Positions 1 through 6,097 of a DNA stretch of 38,031 nt are shown here, one piece after another. Source of the stretch: an uncultured Dysosmobacter sp. (GTDB taxonomy: Bacteria > Bacillota > Clostridia > Oscillospirales > Oscillospiraceae); assembly GCA_934563745.1 (NCBI GenBank), contig CAKTHE010000023.1:1-38031 (forward strand), read 5' to 3'. Under the pieces are notes generated by a model that was not told the DNA's origin, did no database searches, and saw nothing but the letters and a program-made list of their open reading frames with translations. The position numbers and the translations under genes were made by a program. Numbering within the stretch: position 1 is the stretch's first letter; the number at the start of each line of letters is the position of its first letter.

Positions 1-164
1 CTGTTGCCGCTGTCGACAATGATGGTGATGCGGGAGAGCGTGGGATCGTCGGTGACGCCCACGGCCAGCGAGTCAATGTTGAACGCCCGGCGGGAAAACA
101 GGCTTGTGATGCGGCTGAGCACACCGGCCTGATTTTCCACCAGAACGGAAATGGTTTGCTTCAT
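1..164 (-). CDS. ilvN: Acetolactate synthase small (regulatory) subunit, 5' part only
   Basis: Only the first 54 or so codons lie inside the window; the gene runs off the left edge. The visible N-terminus begins [20 protein letters not shown] and continues with [14 protein letters not shown], the ACT-domain opening typical of IlvN/IlvH, which binds valine and controls the catalytic subunit in feedback inhibition. The start ATG is at 162-164. An AGGAGGT ribosome site at 171-177 touches the ilvB stop codon, so the two are 12 nt apart and surely cotranscribed, giving the usual ilvB-ilvN order. Whether the protein is full length, or followed by ilvC or ilvD, cannot be seen. Confidence 0.93.
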   Translation of the reverse strand, partial: MKQTISVLVENQAGVLSRITSLFSRRAFNIDSLAVGVTDDPTLSRITIIVDSGN

Positions 165-176
165 GGCGCTACCTCC

Positions 177-1808
177 TCAGTCATTGGTGGTCACGGACGG
201 ATCCACGTCGGCGATCAGCAGACAGCTGCCCGGTGCGGAGAGGAACTGCTCCAGCGCCGGTTCCACCTGGTCCTCTTCCTGCACGGTGATGCAGGACACG
301 CCGTAGGCGGCGGCAATGGCGGCAAAATCCGGATTTCCATCCAGCGCCACGCCGAAGGGGCCGTGATAGGGAGCGCTGCTTTGAATCTGGTGGACCAGAC
401 CCAGCACGCCGTTGCGGAACAGAACGATTTTTATATCCAGTCCGTGGGCCTTAACGGCGGACAGCTCGTTCATCGCCATCTGGAAGGATCCGTCTCCGCA
501 GATCACAACGGTCTGCCGGTCCGGCTGAGCGGTTTTCACGCCGACGGCGGCCGGGAGAGCGTACCCCATCGTGCCAAGGCCGCCGCTGGTCATGAACCGC
601 TGCCCGTGCAGCCAAAGATGCTTGCAGGCCCAAATCTGGTTCTGCCCCACATCCACGCACACGACGGCGTCCGGGGCCATTTTCTGCCCCAGAAGCCGCA
701 GCAGCCGGCCCGGGAAAATGCTGCCGGCCCGGACAGGGTAATCCCGCTGCAGCTCCTCCTGCCGGCAGACCTGCCGCTGGGCGAGCCACGGGGCGCAGTT
801 CGCATGCACGCCGGCTTCCAGAAGCTGATTCAGAATAGCCTGCACATCCCCCACCAGGGGATAGGTGGAGCGCATATTCTTGCCGATCTCTGCCGGATCC
901 ACATCAATGTGGACCGAGGGCATCCGGCGCTGGATCTCCTCCGGCGAAAGGATGGCCCGGTCTGCCGCCCGGGTGCCGATCATGATCAGAAGATCGGCAC
1001 GGGCCAGGGTCTTGTTGGCGCTGGCGTTGCCGTGGGCGCCGATCATGCCCATATTCAGGGGATGGTCGGTGGGAAGCAGGGACAGACCCATCATGGTGGT
1101 GACCACCGGGATCGCCGTGCGCCGGGCAAACTCCGCCAGTGCCTGTTCCGCGTGGGAGAGAAATACGCCGCCGCCGGCGCAGATCACCGGACGCTGAGCC
1201 CGGGCGATGGCCGCGGCCACGTTTTGGATCTGCTTTTCGTTGCCCCGGACGCTGGGGTTATACCCCCGGATAGATACATGATCCGGGAAGGAGACATCCT
1301 TTACGACCTGCTGCTGGACGTCGATAGGGATATCGATCAGCACCGGACCGGGCCGGCCGGTGGAGGCAATGTGAAAAGCCTCCTTTATAATACGGGGCAG
1401 CTGCGCCGCGTCCTTGACCAGATAGCAGTGCTTGGAAAAGGCGGAGACGGCACCGGTAATGTCCACCTCCTGGAAGATGTCCCGGCCCAGCAGATTGGAC
1501 GGGACCTGTCCGGTGATCGCGACCATGGGGATCGAGTCCATGTAGGCGGTGGCGATGCCGGTGACCAGGTTGGTGGCGCCGGGGCCGGAGGTGACCATGC
1601 AGACCCCGGGCTTTCCGCTGACCCGGGTATAGCCGGAGGCCATATGCCCGGCGTTCTGCTCGGTGCGGACCAGGGTATAGCCGATTTCCGGATGGGCCAT
1701 CAAAGCGTCCACGGCGGGGCAGATGGTGGCGCCGGCATAGCCGAACATCTGCTCGACCCCTTCCCGGAGCAGCCCTTCCACTAAAATTTGTGCGCCTGTC
1801 ATTTCCAT
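177..1808 (-). CDS. ilvB: Acetolactate synthase catalytic subunit
   Basis: A 543-residue thiamine-diphosphate enzyme that joins two pyruvates into acetolactate (valine/leucine branch) or pyruvate with 2-ketobutyrate (isoleucine branch) in the cytosol. Visible marks are the ThDP-activating glutamate E50 in VRTEQNAGH, the TSGPGATNLVTGIA segment, the AITGQV segment and the C-terminal GDGSFQM metal/ThDP motif followed by RNGVLGLV, where most family members have NNxxLGMV. It is slightly short for the family (560-600). I chose the ATG at 1806-1808 because GGGAAGGGAG lies just upstream; the open frame continues further upstream to 1991 but through the leader terminator, so that extension is not real. 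The ilvN neighbour 12 nt downstream supports a biosynthetic enzyme over another ThDP decarboxylase. Expression is probably set by the leader-peptide attenuator at 1903-2116. Confidence 0.95.
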   Translation of the reverse strand: MEMTGAQILVEGLLREGVEQMFGYAGATICPAVDALMAHPEIGYTLVRTEQNAGHMASGYTRVSGKPGVCMVTSGPGATNLVTGIATAYMDSIPMVAITGQVPSNLLGRDIFQEVDITGAVSAFSKHCYLVKDAAQLPRIIKEAFHIASTGRPGPVLIDIPIDVQQQVVKDVSFPDHVSIRGYNPSVRGNEKQIQNVAAAIARAQRPVICAGGGVFLSHAEQALAEFARRTAIPVVTTMMGLSLLPTDHPLNMGMIGAHGNASANKTLARADLLIMIGTRAADRAILSPEEIQRRMPSVHIDVDPAEIGKNMRSTYPLVGDVQAILNQLLEAGVHANCAPWLAQRQVCRQEELQRDYPVRAGSIFPGRLLRLLGQKMAPDAVVCVDVGQNQIWACKHLWLHGQRFMTSGGLGTMGYALPAAVGVKTAQPDRQTVVICGDGSFQMAMNELSAVKAHGLDIKIVLFRNGVLGLVHQIQSSAPYHGPFGVALDGNPDFAAIAAAYGVSCITVQEEDQVEPALEQFLSAPGSCLLIADVDPSVTTND

Positions 1809-1902
1809 AGAATAATCTCCCTTCCCGGAAGCCGCTGCGCAGCCTCCGCGCTGATTTTGACGGGGAGCCCCGTCCGGCAGCACGGGCGGCAGACCGGAGA
1901 AC

Positions 1903-1940
1903 AAAAAAGCCTGCGACCCGTGCGTCGGGCCGCAGGCTTT
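1903..1940 (-). terminator. Intrinsic terminator inside the ilvB leader (attenuator)
   Basis: Read on the minus strand, AAAGCCTGCG pairs with CGCAGGCTTT (1931-1940 with 1906-1915). An inner CCCG/CGGG pairing extends the stem after one mismatch, and a run of six T follows at 1903-1908. The hairpin lies 36 nt past the stop of the leader peptide and about 95 nt before the ilvB start, so it would cut transcription before ilvB. A GGGCCG segment upstream (complement of 1962-1967) could pair with CGGCCC in the first arm (complement of 1927-1932) as a competing antiterminator; that pairing is my suggestion, not proven. Confidence 0.85.
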
Positions 1941-1975
1941 CAGATGAACTCGGGGAGATACCGGCCCTGAAGTTT

Positions 1976-2116
1976 TTAAATCGGGCGGCATCTGGCGGGA
2001 CTGCTCTGTGCATGACCAAACGCACTATTCTCTTTCTGTACCAGACCTACCAATACCAGTACCAGAACCAGAATAATGCTCAGAATCAAGATGCTAATCA
2101 GAGCAGACAGCAACAT
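1976..2116 (-). CDS. Branched-chain amino acid leader peptide of the ilvBN unit
   Basis: This 46-codon reading frame has a good ribosome site (GGAGG, 7-8 nt before the ATG at 2114-2116) and an extreme composition: 20 of residues 2-26 are Leu, Ile or Val (10 Leu, 5 Ile, 5 Val), including alternating Leu-Val in residues 16-23. The remaining 20 residues (QKENSAFGHA onward) are ordinary. It sits between a strong promoter and an intrinsic terminator, directly before ilvB. By analogy with the enterobacterial ilvGMEDA and ilvBN leaders, a ribosome stalled on Leu/Ile/Val codons when charged tRNA is scarce would change leader folding and let transcription into ilvB. A small hydrophobic membrane peptide is the alternative, but position and codon run argue for a leader. 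Confidence 0.85.
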   Translation of the reverse strand: MLLSALISILILSIILVLVLVLVGLVQKENSAFGHAQSSPARCRPI

Positions 2117-2188
2117 TTCATAACCTCCGCAGCGCGGCGAAAAATCGACTGAATTCCCGCCGGCAGGACAGAAAATTGAGTTGGTATT

Positions 2189-2217
2189 ATTATAGTGAGG
2201 CTGCGGGAAAAGCGCAA
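2189..2217 (-). promoter_or_regulatory. Promoter of the ilvBN leader
   Basis: On the minus strand TTGCGC (2212-2217) and a perfect TATAAT (2189-2194) are separated by 17 nt. Transcription would start near 2182, giving a leader RNA of about 370 nt before ilvB. The 200 bases between here and the feo promoter at 2420 hold no convincing gene, only a weak CCCACT/AGTGGG dyad (2383-2399) and a GC-rich palindrome near 2349-2356. Confidence 0.75.
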
Positions 2218-2419
2218 GGGGCCGACCAGAAAAATCTTGATTTTGGCAATCTTGCACAAAAATGAGCAGGCAGAAACCGGGACGGACGTCAAAAACGGAG
2301 AAGCCGGCGCTGCGCACCGGTGCATCGCTCCGCCAAAGGGCGGCTCCGGCCGGCCGGAACTGTAAGTTCTGCTCAAAAACACCCCACTATTTCAGTGGGA
2401 AATTTTATAAAAGAGAGGC

Positions 2420-2448
2420 TTGACAACAAGAGTTAGTGATGATAAACT
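2420..2448 (+). promoter_or_regulatory. Promoter of the feo operon
   Basis: TTGACA (2420-2425) and TAAACT (2443-2448) are spaced by 17 nt, placing the start of transcription near 2455. The spacer and -10 carry a dyad, AGAGTT (2429-2434) against AACTCT (2445-2450), which could be a regulator site overlapping RNA polymerase contacts. Confidence 0.7.
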
Positions 2449-2457
2449 CTCTACGGA

Positions 2458-2483
2458 TTAGGGGTTAGCAAGAGCTAACCTAA
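2458..2483 (+). promoter_or_regulatory. DtxR/IdeR-like operator at the feo transcription start
   Basis: The right arm GCTAACCTAA (2474-2483) equals a half of the classical DtxR/IdeR box TTAGGTTAGCCTAACCTAA. The left arm is TTAGG-GG-TTAGC (2458-2469), that is, the matching half with two extra G. Arms GGTTAGC/GCTAACC pair perfectly around AAGA. It lies immediately after the predicted start site, where a bound repressor would block initiation or elongation. The regulator gene at 5540-5920 is the obvious candidate to bind it. Confidence 0.65.
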
Positions 2484-2507
2484 CATCTGCCGCTGTGCGG
2501 CGGATGT
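2483..2507 (+). other. 5' UTR hairpin before feoA
   Basis: ACATCTGCCGC pairs with GCGGCGGATGT around a TGT loop (11 bp including one G-U). It ends 13 nt before the AAGGAGG ribosome site of the first feoA and is not followed by a T run, so it is not a terminator. It may stabilise the messenger or tune translation; no function can be shown from sequence. Confidence 0.5.
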
Positions 2508-2534
2508 GGGATTGCAGGTAAAGGAGGGCGTGCT

Positions 2535-2747
2535 ATGATGCCGTTGACCATGGCAAAGCCGGGTGAGAGCGTCACCATTCGAAAGATCACGGGAAAAGAC
2601 GAGGTCCGGCAGCATCTGGCGGAACTGGGCTTTGTGGTCGATTCCGATGTGATCGTGGTCACTGAGATGGGCGGAAATCTGATCGTGCAGGTAAAAGACA
2701 GCCGGGTGGCTTTGGATCGATCCATGGCGAACCGGATTATGATTTAA
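2535..2747 (+). CDS. feoA: FeoA-family protein, first copy
   Basis: A 70-residue SH3-like FeoA domain protein, the cytosolic accessory of the FeoB ferrous iron transporter. It shows the family's layout: SVTIRKITGKDEVRQHLAELGF, then VVDSDVIVVTEMGGNLIVQVKDSRVALDRSMANRIMI, matching the usual 'RLxxLGxxxGxxixv...g.l.v.v.g..iaL....A..I.V' pattern. AAGGAGG at 2521-2527 serves the ATG at 2535; a second ATG follows at 2538. Its stop is 18 nt before the second feoA. Compared with the second copy it is the more divergent, with aspartate where the basic loop glycine usually lies, suggesting the two are not simple duplicates. Confidence 0.9.
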   Translation: MMPLTMAKPGESVTIRKITGKDEVRQHLAELGFVVDSDVIVVTEMGGNLIVQVKDSRVALDRSMANRIMI

Positions 2748-2765
2748 ATGGAGGAGGAAAACAAC

Positions 2766-2987
2766 ATGAAAACCCTGAAGGATGTAAAGGTGGGCGAAAC
2801 GGCTACCGTGACCAAGCTCCACGGCGAGGGAGCGACCAAGCGCCGCATCATGGACATGGGCCTGACCAAGGGCGTGGAGATCTATGTGCGCAAGGTGGCG
2901 CCCCTGGGTGACCCCATGGAGCTGAATGTCCGCGGCTATGAGCTGAGCATTCGCAAGGCGGACGCGGAAATGATCGAGGTCGGCTGA
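2766..2987 (+). CDS. feoA: FeoA-family protein, second copy
   Basis: A 73-residue FeoA with the canonical middle segment KRRIMDMGLTKGVEIYVRKV followed by APLGDPMELNVRGYELSIRK. It would bind the cytosolic side of FeoB. An in-frame ATG exists at 2748, but GGAGGAGG (2750-2757) lies after it and 8-9 nt before the ATG at 2766, so I use 2766. Tandem feoA genes before feoB are common in Firmicutes. A 97-base gap with its own inverted repeat separates it from feoB. Confidence 0.94.
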   Translation: MKTLKDVKVGETATVTKLHGEGATKRRIMDMGLTKGVEIYVRKVAPLGDPMELNVRGYELSIRKADAEMIEVG

Positions 2988-3026
2988 AGCAGATTCCGGC
3001 GGAGGCCGATTGTTTCAGCACAGAAA

Positions 3027-3042
3027 GTTAGTCCAGTCTAAC
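3027..3042 (+). promoter_or_regulatory. Second DtxR-like inverted repeat, before feoB
   Basis: GTTAGTCCAGTCTAAC places GTTAG and CTAAC half-sites 6 nt apart, 43 nt before the feoB start. The half-sites resemble those of the box at 2458-2483. No convincing -10/-35 pair surrounds it, so it could act as an internal operator, a roadblock, or be fortuitous. Confidence 0.45.
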
Positions 3043-3084
3043 AATTTGATTTGAGTATAGATTATCAGATGAGAGGAGATTTAC

Positions 3085-5280
3085 ATGGGCATTACAATTG
3101 CATTGGCCGGCAACCCGAACTGCGGTAAAACCACCCTGTTCAATGCGCTGACCGGTTCCAACCAGTACGTGGGCAACTGGCCCGGCGTTACGGTCGAAAA
3201 GAAGGAGGGCAAGCTGAAGAACCATAAGGACGTGGTGATTCAGGACCTGCCCGGCATTTATTCCCTGTCCCCCTACACGCTGGAAGAGGTGGTTGCAAGA
3301 AACTACCTGGTCAACGACAAGCCGGACGCGATTTTGAACATCGTTGACGGTACGAACATCGAGCGGAACCTGTATCTGACCACGCAGCTCATTGAGCTGG
3401 GCCGCCCCGTGGTGGTGGCCGTGAACATGATCGACCTGGTCCGCAAGAACGGCGACAAGATCGATCTTGCCAAGCTGGGCGAGGCCCTGGGCTGCACGGT
3501 TGTGGAGATGAGCGCCCTGAAGGGCGAGGGCGGCCAGGCGGCTGCCGAGAAGGCCGTGCAGGCGGCGCAGGCCAAGAAGGCCGGCGAGCTGCCCCACGTG
3601 TTTACCGGCAGTGTGGAGCATGCCATTGCCCACATTGAAGAGTCCATCGCCGGCCGCGTGGATCCGGGCTACCTGCGCTGGTATGCCATCAAGATCTTTG
3701 AGCGCGACGAAAAGGTGCTGGAGACCCTGAAGCTGGAGCCGGAGCTGGCCGCCCATCTGGAAAGCCACATTTCCGACTGCGAAAAGGAAATGGACGATGA
3801 CGCCGAGAGCATCATCACCAACCAGCGTTATGCTTACATCAACGGCGTGGTCAGCAAGTCCGTGAAGAAGCAGGCCGCCAAGGGCAGCCTGACGGTTTCG
3901 GACCGGATCGACCAGATCGTGACCAACCGTGTGCTGGCACTGCCCATTTTCGCCGGCGTGATGTTCCTGATTTATGCCATCGCCATGGGCGGCTGGAAGA
4001 TCTCCATCGGCACGGCCGGCACCGACTGGGCCAACGACGTGCTCTTCGGCGAGTGGGTCCCCGGCTGGGTTGATTCCATCCTCGGCGCGCTGAACGTGGC
4101 AGAGGGCGGCTGGCTTTACAGCCTGATCCAGGACGGCATTGTGGCCGGCGTCGGCGCGGTGCTGGGCTTTGTGCCGCAGATGCTGGTGCTGTTCCTGTTG
4201 CTGTCCATTCTGGAAGACGTGGGCTATATGGCCCGTATCGCCTTCATCATGGACCGGATCTTCCGCCGCTTCGGCCTGTCCGGCAAGAGCTTTATCCCCA
4301 TGCTGGTGGCCACCGGCTGCGGTGTGCCCGGCATCATGGCGTCCCGTACCATTGAGCAGGACCGCGACCGCAAGATGACCATCATGACCACGACCTTTAT
4401 CCCCTGCGGCGCCAAGCTGCCCATCATCGGCCTGATTGCCGGTGCCTTCTTCGGCGGCAGCGCGCTGGTGGCTGTTTCCTGCTACTTCCTGGGCATTGCC
4501 TCCATCATCATCTCCGGCATCATGCTGAAGAAGTTCAAGGCCTTCGCCGGCGATCCCGCTCCCTTCGTTATGGAGCTGCCGGCTTACCACGCACCCTCTG
4601 CCAGCAATGTTCTGCGCGCCACCTGGGAGCGCGGCTGGTCCTTCATCAAGCGCGCCGGCTCCGTGATCCTGCTGGCGTCCATCCTGATTTGGTTCCTGCA
4701 GGCCTTCGGCGTGGAGAACGGCGCCTTCGGCATGGTGGAAGATCAGGACAACTCCCTGCTGGCGGCCGTGGGCGGTGCCATCTGCTGGATCTTTGCCCCC
4801 CTCGGCTTCGGCAACTGGAAGGCGGCCGTGGCGACCATCGGCGGCCTGGTGGCAAAGGAGAACGTCATCAACATCTTCGGCGTGCTGTATCACTTCGGCG
4901 GCGAGCTGTCTGAAAACGGCGATGAGATCTGGAGCCTGGTGGCTGCGGATTACACGTCGGTCAGCGCGTATGCGTTCATGGCGTTCAACCTGCTGTGCGC
5001 TCCCTGCTTCGCGGCTATGGGCGCCATCAAGCGTGAGATGAACAACGCCAAGTGGACCTGGGGCGCCATTGGCTATATGTGCCTGTGGGCCTATGTGGTG
5101 GCTTTGATCATCTATCAGATCGGCGGCCTGATTACCGGCGAGGTTGGCTTCGGTGTGTTCACCGTGGTGGCCTTTGCGCTGGTTGCCGCGATCGTCTATC
5201 TGCTCTTCCGCAAGGGCTATAAGCCCGAGGGCGACATTCACAGCCTCAGCTCGGTTGCGGCTGCTGCCGCCAAGAACTAA
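3085..5280 (+). CDS. feoB: Ferrous iron transport protein B
   Basis: A 731-residue inner-membrane Fe(II) transporter with an N-terminal G-protein domain. G motifs are clear: G1 GNPNCGKTT (9-17), the G2 threonine T36, G3 DLPG (54-57), G4 NMID (114-117) and G5 SALKG (143-147). A helical GDI-like spacer (about 165-270) follows, then the membrane domain with the two Gate regions, including FVPQMLVLFLLLSILEDVGY and the cysteine-containing ATGCGVPGIMASR segment that lines the proposed iron path. The start has GAGAGGAG 6-7 nt upstream. It is followed 23 nt later by a Cys-rich small peptide. Abundant GGC, CTG and AAG codons hint at good expression. Confidence 0.97.
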   Translation: MGITIALAGNPNCGKTTLFNALTGSNQYVGNWPGVTVEKKEGKLKNHKDVVIQDLPGIYSLSPYTLEEVVARNYLVNDKPDAILNIVDGTNIERNLYLTTQLIELGRPVVVAVNMIDLVRKNGDKIDLAKLGEALGCTVVEMSALKGEGGQAAAEKAVQAAQAKKAGELPHVFTGSVEHAIAHIEESIAGRVDPGYLRWYAIKIFERDEKVLETLKLEPELAAHLESHISDCEKEMDDDAESIITNQRYAYINGVVSKSVKKQAAKGSLTVSDRIDQIVTNRVLALPIFAGVMFLIYAIAMGGWKISIGTAGTDWANDVLFGEWVPGWVDSILGALNVAEGGWLYSLIQDGIVAGVGAVLGFVPQMLVLFLLLSILEDVGYMARIAFIMDRIFRRFGLSGKSFIPMLVATGCGVPGIMASRTIEQDRDRKMTIMTTTFIPCGAKLPIIGLIAGAFFGGSALVAVSCYFLGIASIIISGIMLKKFKAFAGDPAPFVMELPAYHAPSASNVLRATWERGWSFIKRAGSVILLASILIWFLQAFGVENGAFGMVEDQDNSLLAAVGGAICWIFAPLGFGNWKAAVATIGGLVAKENVINIFGVLYHFGGELSENGDEIWSLVAADYTSVSAYAFMAFNLLCAPCFAAMGAIKREMNNAKWTWGAIGYMCLWAYVVALIIYQIGGLITGEVGFGVFTVVAFALVAAIVYLLFRKGYKPEGDIHSLSSVAAAAAKN

Positions 5281-5303
5281 GCGTACCAAAGGAGGACATG
5301 ACG

Positions 5304-5459
5304 ATGCCCAGTACTCTTGGAAATCTGATCGTGATCGCCGTGCTGGCAGTCGTTGTGGCTCTGGCGGCGCGCTCCGTCTGGAGAAATCATAAAAGCGGCG
5401 GCTGCTCGGGCGATTGCAGCCAGTGCGGCCACTGCGGCTGCTCAGACGAGCACCGGTAA
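5304..5459 (+). CDS. FeoB-associated Cys-rich membrane peptide
   Basis: This 51-residue gene lies 23 nt after feoB with an AAAGGAGG site (5287-5294) 9 nt before the ATG at 5304; an in-frame ATG at 5298 is too close to the site. The N-terminal half is one transmembrane helix (about residues 6-23, LGNLIVIAVLAVVVALAARS), then a basic stretch WRNHK and a cysteine cluster CSGDCSQCGHCGC with six cysteines. This is the FeoB-associated Cys-rich family, a frequent clostridial companion of FeoB; a metal relay or electron role is often suggested but not established. It probably anchors in the membrane with the cysteines on the cytosolic side. Confidence 0.9.
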   Translation: MPSTLGNLIVIAVLAVVVALAARSVWRNHKSGGCSGDCSQCGHCGCSDEHR

Positions 5460-5471
5460 GCAAAACGATCG

Positions 5472-5513
5472 GCTTCGGGCACGGGCGGAGAGAGCTCTGC
5501 CTGTGCCCGAAGC
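5472..5513 (+). other. Hairpin between the Cys-rich peptide and the regulator gene
   Basis: GCTTCGGGCAC (5472-5482) pairs exactly with GTGCCCGAAGC (5503-5513), and the inner GGCGGAG/CTCTGCC region extends the stem with mismatches. No T run follows, so full termination is unlikely; it may lower read-through or protect the upstream feo message. Confidence 0.6.
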
Positions 5514-5539
5514 ACTTGATAGGCGCAAGGGAGGCAGCG

Positions 5540-5920
5540 ATGGATCTGACCAGTGCACATCTTAGATACCTGTTGGCGATTTACGAGCTTTCGCGGAAGT
5601 CCGAGGCTGTGTCCTCCAGCGCGGTGGCGCAGGCCCTGCAGGTGCAGAAGCCTTCGGTGACACGGATGCTTGAAAATCTGCGGGCCCGGGGCCTTGCGGA
5701 AAAAGAGCGCTATGGAAAGATCGCCCTGACCGAGCAGGGACGGACCATTGCGCAGGGCTATGAAGAGCGCATGGAGTTTCTGACGAGCCGTTTTCCGGAG
5801 ATCGGACTGGAGCTGAGCCGGGAGGAAGCGCTCCTGGCGGCGGAGGCGCTGCTCTCCGCTCTGCCAGAGCGCTATCGGAATGCCGCGCAGCCTGCGGCCG
5901 GGGCCCGAGGACAGGCTTAA
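5540..5920 (+). CDS. Short DtxR/MntR-like regulator at the end of the feo operon
   Basis: A 126-residue protein whose first 65 residues form a winged helix-turn-helix like that of DtxR/MntR (LRYLLAIYELS...AVAQALQVQKPSVTRMLENLRARGL...ALTEQGRTIA), followed by a short helical dimerisation part. It lacks the C-terminal SH3 domain of DtxR and is a little shorter than MntR (142). By hand alignment to Bacillus MntR, ligands D8, E11, H77 and H103 fall on R, L, R/M and A here; only the E102 position keeps a glutamate. It may therefore sense metal differently or not at all. AAGGGAGG lies 5 nt before the ATG. Being the last gene of the feo operon, with DtxR-like boxes at the promoter, it is the likely autoregulator. 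Confidence 0.8.
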   Translation: MDLTSAHLRYLLAIYELSRKSEAVSSSAVAQALQVQKPSVTRMLENLRARGLAEKERYGKIALTEQGRTIAQGYEERMEFLTSRFPEIGLELSREEALLAAEALLSALPERYRNAAQPAAGARGQA

Positions 5921-5937
5921 AAAACTGCAGAAGCGAT

Positions 5938-5968
5938 ACGGAGTGCCTGCGGGCACTCCGTCCTTTTA
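5938..5968 (+). terminator. Terminator of the feo operon
   Basis: ACGGAGTGCC pairs with GGCACTCCGT around TGCG, followed by CCTTTTATA. It lies 18 nt after the regulator stop codon. Confidence 0.85.
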
Positions 5969-6009
5969 TAGGGAAACCGAAAATTGATAGGAAAGTTTTG
6001 TAAAAACAG

Positions 6010-6037
6010 TTGCCTTTCCGAACGTGTATGCTATAAT
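6010..6037 (+). promoter_or_regulatory. Promoter of trkAH
   Basis: TTGCCT (6010-6015) and a perfect TATAAT (6032-6037) with a 16-nt spacer give a start near 6043, about 55 nt before trkA. Confidence 0.7.
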
Positions 6038-6043
6038 GACCGT

Positions 6044-6065
6044 AATTCCGGCGGAGGCCGGAATT
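6044..6065 (+). promoter_or_regulatory. Perfect inverted repeat at the trkAH transcription start
   Basis: AATTCCGGC (6044-6052) and GCCGGAATT (6057-6065) are exact 9-bp arms around GGAG, beginning at the predicted +1. No T run follows, so it is either an operator or a 5' stabilising hairpin on the trk message. Confidence 0.5.
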
Positions 6066-6097
6066 CATAATTCATATAAGAGGTAGGAGCAGCTTTT

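Noticed and set aside
1809..1991. N-terminal extension of ilvB to an upstream ATG
   Set aside because: It would read through the attenuator hairpin and has no ribosome site, whereas the ATG at 1808 has one and gives the family's usual N-terminus.
2383..2399. CCCACT/AGTGGG hairpin before the feo promoter as a terminator
   Set aside because: Only 6 bp, followed by AAATTTT not a clear T run, and no gene upstream on that strand needs one.
2993..3008. A 16-base string ATTCCGGCGGAGGCCG found here and again at 6045-6060
   Set aside because: By simple chance a 16-mer repeat in 38 kb of GC-rich DNA is not rare (expected count a few tenths), and the flanks differ: only the second copy is part of a full palindrome.
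3028..5463. An open frame of 811 codons on the minus strand across feoB, and similar long antisense frames opposite ilvB, the SLH gene, trkA, leuC and malQ
   Set aside because: They mirror codon bias of GC-rich genes; the opposite strand encodes proteins with full family motifs, and the antisense products are low-complexity, His/Gly/Arg-rich and lack ribosome sites.
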